Below, in pieces: positions 4,819 to 7,503 of a DNA stretch of 7,503 bases. The DNA is from Chloroflexota bacterium (lineage in GTDB: Bacteria; Chloroflexota; Dehalococcoidia; UBA2979): assembly GCA_002725365.1 (NCBI GenBank), contig PBOW01000050.1, forward strand, positions 1-7,503, read 5' to 3'. The stretch's first letter is position 1, and each line of letters opens with the position of its first letter. The position numbers and the translations under genes are program-made. The notes beneath the pieces were generated by a model. That model was given only the letters and a program-made list of their open reading frames with translations. It searched no databases and was not told where the DNA came from.

Positions 4819-7503
4819 TTAGATTTCTTCTAAATTTCCCAGAGAAGTCCCGATAGCCTTATCGAGTAATAGTGGCACTGATAGTTGGATAGAAGGCATC
4901 ATCTCTTCAGCAAGATCTATAATCGAAGCGACCTCATCAGAAGGGAGCTCAAAGATGAGTTCGTCATGTATCTGCATGACCAGTCGGGCGTGCAGACCCA
5001 TCTCACGACGTTTCATTAACTCTTCATCTATATTATTCGTTGCAATTTTTATAATATCAGAGGCAGTGCCTTGGACTGGCATATTCATCGCGATACGTTC
5101 GCCTGCCCTTCTTACATTTTGGTTACGTGAGTGCAGTTCGGGGATAGCTCTGCGTCTACCAGTCATCGTCTGCGCGTATCCGGCAGACCGGGCTTCTTCT
5201 ACAACCTGATCTCTCCATATTTCCACTTTCGGGTAGGAGCGGAAGTAGGAATCTATGAAGTCTTGGGCCTCTTCCCGAGTAATTCCTTCCCTAACTGACA
5301 GACCAAACGCACTCAGTCCATAGAGAACACCGAAGTTGAACACCTTCGCTCGTCTCCGCTCCTCATAACTAACGTCCTCATTGGATTTTCCGAAGATATT
5401 TGCGGCTGTGGAAGTATGAATATCTAACCCCCCTAAGAACGCCTCTATTAAGGCTTCATCTTGACTTAAATGAGCTAAGATTCGTAGCTCAATTTGTGAA
5501 TAATCGATCGAAAGAAACAGAGGATCTGCACCGCAGTCACTAGCGATAAAAGCATCACGAATCATGCCACCTCGATCTCCCCGGATAGGAAGATTTTGTA
5601 AATTGGGAGCTGTGGAGGATAATCTGCCGGTAGCTGTAGTTGTTTGAGAGTAAATGGTATGGATTCGGCCCGTGGTGTGATTAACATGCCGTGGAAGCGC
5701 GTCTACGTAAGTGGACTTCAATTTCGATATCTCGCGCCAATCAAGGATCATTCGGACGACTGGATGTTGATCGACTAACAACGACAATGACTCGGCGTCA
5801 GTGCTAAAGCCCGTTTTTATTTTTTTTGACGGAGGGAGTGACAGTTCATCAAATAATAGTCGAGACAGTTCCGCTGGTGAGCCCATATTGACCTCTTGTC
5901 CGACGCTTTGGAATGCCGCCTTTTCGATATCGTCCAACTCGCTCTCTAAATCAAAACCCAAAGAGTAGAGCTTCTCCGAATCAATTTTGATACCAAAGTC
6001 CTCCATCCTGGCTAAGGCTTGTGTATGTGGCACATCGATCTCACGGAAGATCGCTCCTAGCTGTCTTTCCTCTAGCGACGTCGTTAGTTCCTGCTCCGCC
6101 TCAAACAGGAGTGCACCAGACCGAATTGTAAATTCGGCAACGACGTCGGTCTCCAGTTCAGAATACGCTTTCTTGGATTTACCACTCCCTAACAATGTTT
6201 TCTCATCCGGCAGTACATCTAGTACCAGTCGAGTTGCCAGGTCTTGAATAGATTCATCACTGAACCCAAGTAAATATGAGCCGATCTTTGTGTCAAACAC
6301 ATCTACTGGACCTAATACTATATTGTGCTCACTCGCCAATTTTCTAAGACACCAGACGGTCTGTTTAGCGTCGTGTACTAATAGTGTCATCCCGCGTTCA
6401 ATTTGTTTCTGTAACCACTCGAGCACTGTCTCAAGATCGGGATAATAGACCTCTGGTGTTAGATCACTAGGACTATTAAATCCGGGTAATTCTTGGTCAT
6501 TTGAGAAGGTGTCCCTCTGCCTAATTGGAAAGTAGAGACCTTCACGATTCTCATTCACGATGGCTATACCGATGGCGTGGGAGCTGAATTCGACTGGTAA
6601 GTGCGAATCACTGACAACAGTAACTGCTACTTTGTTCAAGTCGCTAAATCTTTGCAGTTCCACTTGCAACATATCGTCACTATCGGTCTGAACTATTGTT
6701 AAATCAGTTCGGGCTGACCCAGTTTCAGTCAGCACAACAGTGTCCGAGCTACTAACTCGTTTAGCGTGAGTCTTGAAACCTATCTCTTCAAAGAAACTCC
6801 TAGCCTGACCAGGATCAAAATGCTTTCTATCAGCAGCCTCCAGATCAAGGACCAGATCGGGGACATCACGCACGATGGTCGCAAGTTCTCTAGAGGAAAG
6901 AGCAGATGCCTGGCCTTTCTCGAGAGCTGACCTCGTGCGAGTCGGCTCAATGGCGTCGAGATTATCGATCATACGATCTATATCACCCCACGAAGCTATC
7001 AAGGCTTTAGCACCCTTATCACCGATTCCTTTAACGCCTGGGATATTGTCACTGGTGTCGCCAACCAATCCTTTGTAATCGATCATTTGTATCGGCTTAA
7101 AGCCAAACCGTTCAAATACTTTAGCTTCGTCGTACATGACGTAATCCTTTTGGTATGGTCGGTACATATACACTCGTACCTGCTCATCGACCAATTGAAT
7201 AAGATCATTGTCTAGCGTCAGAAGGATAGTTTCGTTAATACCCAGCTCGCTTGCTTGGCGCGCCAAGGTTCCCATCACATCATCGGCTTCGTAACCTGGA
7301 CATTCCACCAGAGGAATGGATTGCGCGGCTAACATATCTCGCACGGTGTCAAACTGCGACCGCAGAGCTGCTGGTGTAGGATCTCTATTCGCCTTGTAAT
7401 TCGGATCGAGTTGCTTTCGAAATGTTTCTTCTGAGGCATCCCATGCAGCAATTATGTGAGTTGGGGCAAGCTCGGTTAGTACGGCGCTAAGGGTATTCGC
7501 AAA
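4819..7503 (-). CDS. polA: DNA polymerase I (5' end beyond the window)
   Basis: Pol I fills gaps in excision repair and replaces Okazaki-fragment primers. The visible 894 codons are open to the window edge; about 40-50 N-terminal residues are missing. The GTG at 7344 is internal, since the family sequence WDASEETFRKQL lies upstream of it. In fragment numbering, the 5'-3' nuclease shows YEADDVMGTLA (D74, D75), TLDNDLIQL (D98, D100) and GDTSDNIPGVKGIGDKGA (148-165). The central domain keeps the proofreading fold but lacks the catalytic acids: SDSHL replaces DTETD near residue 298, and the ExoII and ExoIII aspartates are also absent. The polymerase part has motif A DYSQIELR (D667, E672), motif B RRRAKVFNFGVLYG (K720, F724, Y728) and motif C QIHDELIFE (D847, E848). 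F724 matches the E. coli F762 that discriminates against dideoxynucleotides. It leads into mutM 4 bases on. Confidence 0.97.
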   Translation of the reverse strand, partial: FANTLSAVLTELAPTHIIAAWDASEETFRKQLDPNYKANRDPTPAALRSQFDTVRDMLAAQSIPLVECPGYEADDVMGTLARQASELGINETILLTLDNDLIQLVDEQVRVYMYRPYQKDYVMYDEAKVFERFGFKPIQMIDYKGLVGDTSDNIPGVKGIGDKGAKALIASWGDIDRMIDNLDAIEPTRTRSALEKGQASALSSRELATIVRDVPDLVLDLEAADRKHFDPGQARSFFEEIGFKTHAKRVSSSDTVVLTETGSARTDLTIVQTDSDDMLQVELQRFSDLNKVAVTVVSDSHLPVEFSSHAIGIAIVNENREGLYFPIRQRDTFSNDQELPGFNSPSDLTPEVYYPDLETVLEWLQKQIERGMTLLVHDAKQTVWCLRKLASEHNIVLGPVDVFDTKIGSYLLGFSDESIQDLATRLVLDVLPDEKTLLGSGKSKKAYSELETDVVAEFTIRSGALLFEAEQELTTSLEERQLGAIFREIDVPHTQALARMEDFGIKIDSEKLYSLGFDLESELDDIEKAAFQSVGQEVNMGSPAELSRLLFDELSLPPSKKIKTGFSTDAESLSLLVDQHPVVRMILDWREISKLKSTYVDALPRHVNHTTGRIHTIYSQTTTATGRLSSTAPNLQNLPIRGDRGGMIRDAFIASDCGADPLFLSIDYSQIELRILAHLSQDEALIEAFLGGLDIHTSTAANIFGKSNEDVSYEERRRAKVFNFGVLYGLSAFGLSVREGITREEAQDFIDSYFRSYPKVEIWRDQVVEEARSAGYAQTMTGRRRAIPELHSRNQNVRRAGERIAMNMPVQGTASDIIKIATNNIDEELMKRREMGLHARLVMQIHDELIFELPSDEVASIIDLAEEMMPSIQLSVPLLLDKAIGTSLGNLEEI

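Noticed and set aside
7342..7344. GTG at 7344 as the start of polA
   Set aside because: The same frame stays open for 53 more codons to the window edge and encodes conserved Pol I nuclease sequence (WDASEETFRKQLD), so the gene runs on beyond the window.

Overview
The window is a compact bacterial gene cluster. All seven protein genes lie on the minus strand, so they read right to left: polA (5' end beyond the window), mutM, a P1-family (DmpA/NylC-type) self-cleaving peptidase, panB, panC, yebC and ruvC (3' end beyond the window). I see no RNA genes, insertion sequences, CRISPR arrays or phage genes. The only non-coding stretch above about 40 bases is the 92-base gap between the peptidase gene and panB.

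Organism: a free-living bacterium with base composition close to balanced and small intergenic gaps. The polA-mutM pair and the yebC-ruvC pair each occur in several phyla, including Chloroflexota and Firmicutes. The polymerase I with a degraded proofreading domain and the general gene style lead me to a tentative guess of Chloroflexota (perhaps a marine or environmental lineage). This is an impression and was not tested.

Layout in reading order: (1) DNA polymerase I and formamidopyrimidine-DNA glycosylase, 4 bases apart, form a base-excision-repair pair. (2) The P1-family peptidase starts 18 bases after mutM with its own ribosome binding site. (3) After the 92-base AT-rich gap, panB and panC (11 bases apart) encode two steps of pantothenate synthesis: ketopantoate formation, then ligation of pantoate to beta-alanine. 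Neither panE/ilvC (ketopantoate reduction) nor panD (beta-alanine supply) is in the window. (4) yebC, 23 bases after panC, has a strong ribosome binding site. It is followed by ruvC, the Holliday-junction resolvase, which may overlap the yebC stop codon by one base. Genome-repair genes thus flank a coenzyme-A-precursor block.

The most interesting context is the peptidase next to panBC. Characterised relatives include beta-aminopeptidases that release beta-alanine from small peptides, and beta-alanine is the second substrate of PanC. Everything else looks like core housekeeping. I see no evidence for a wholly new system.
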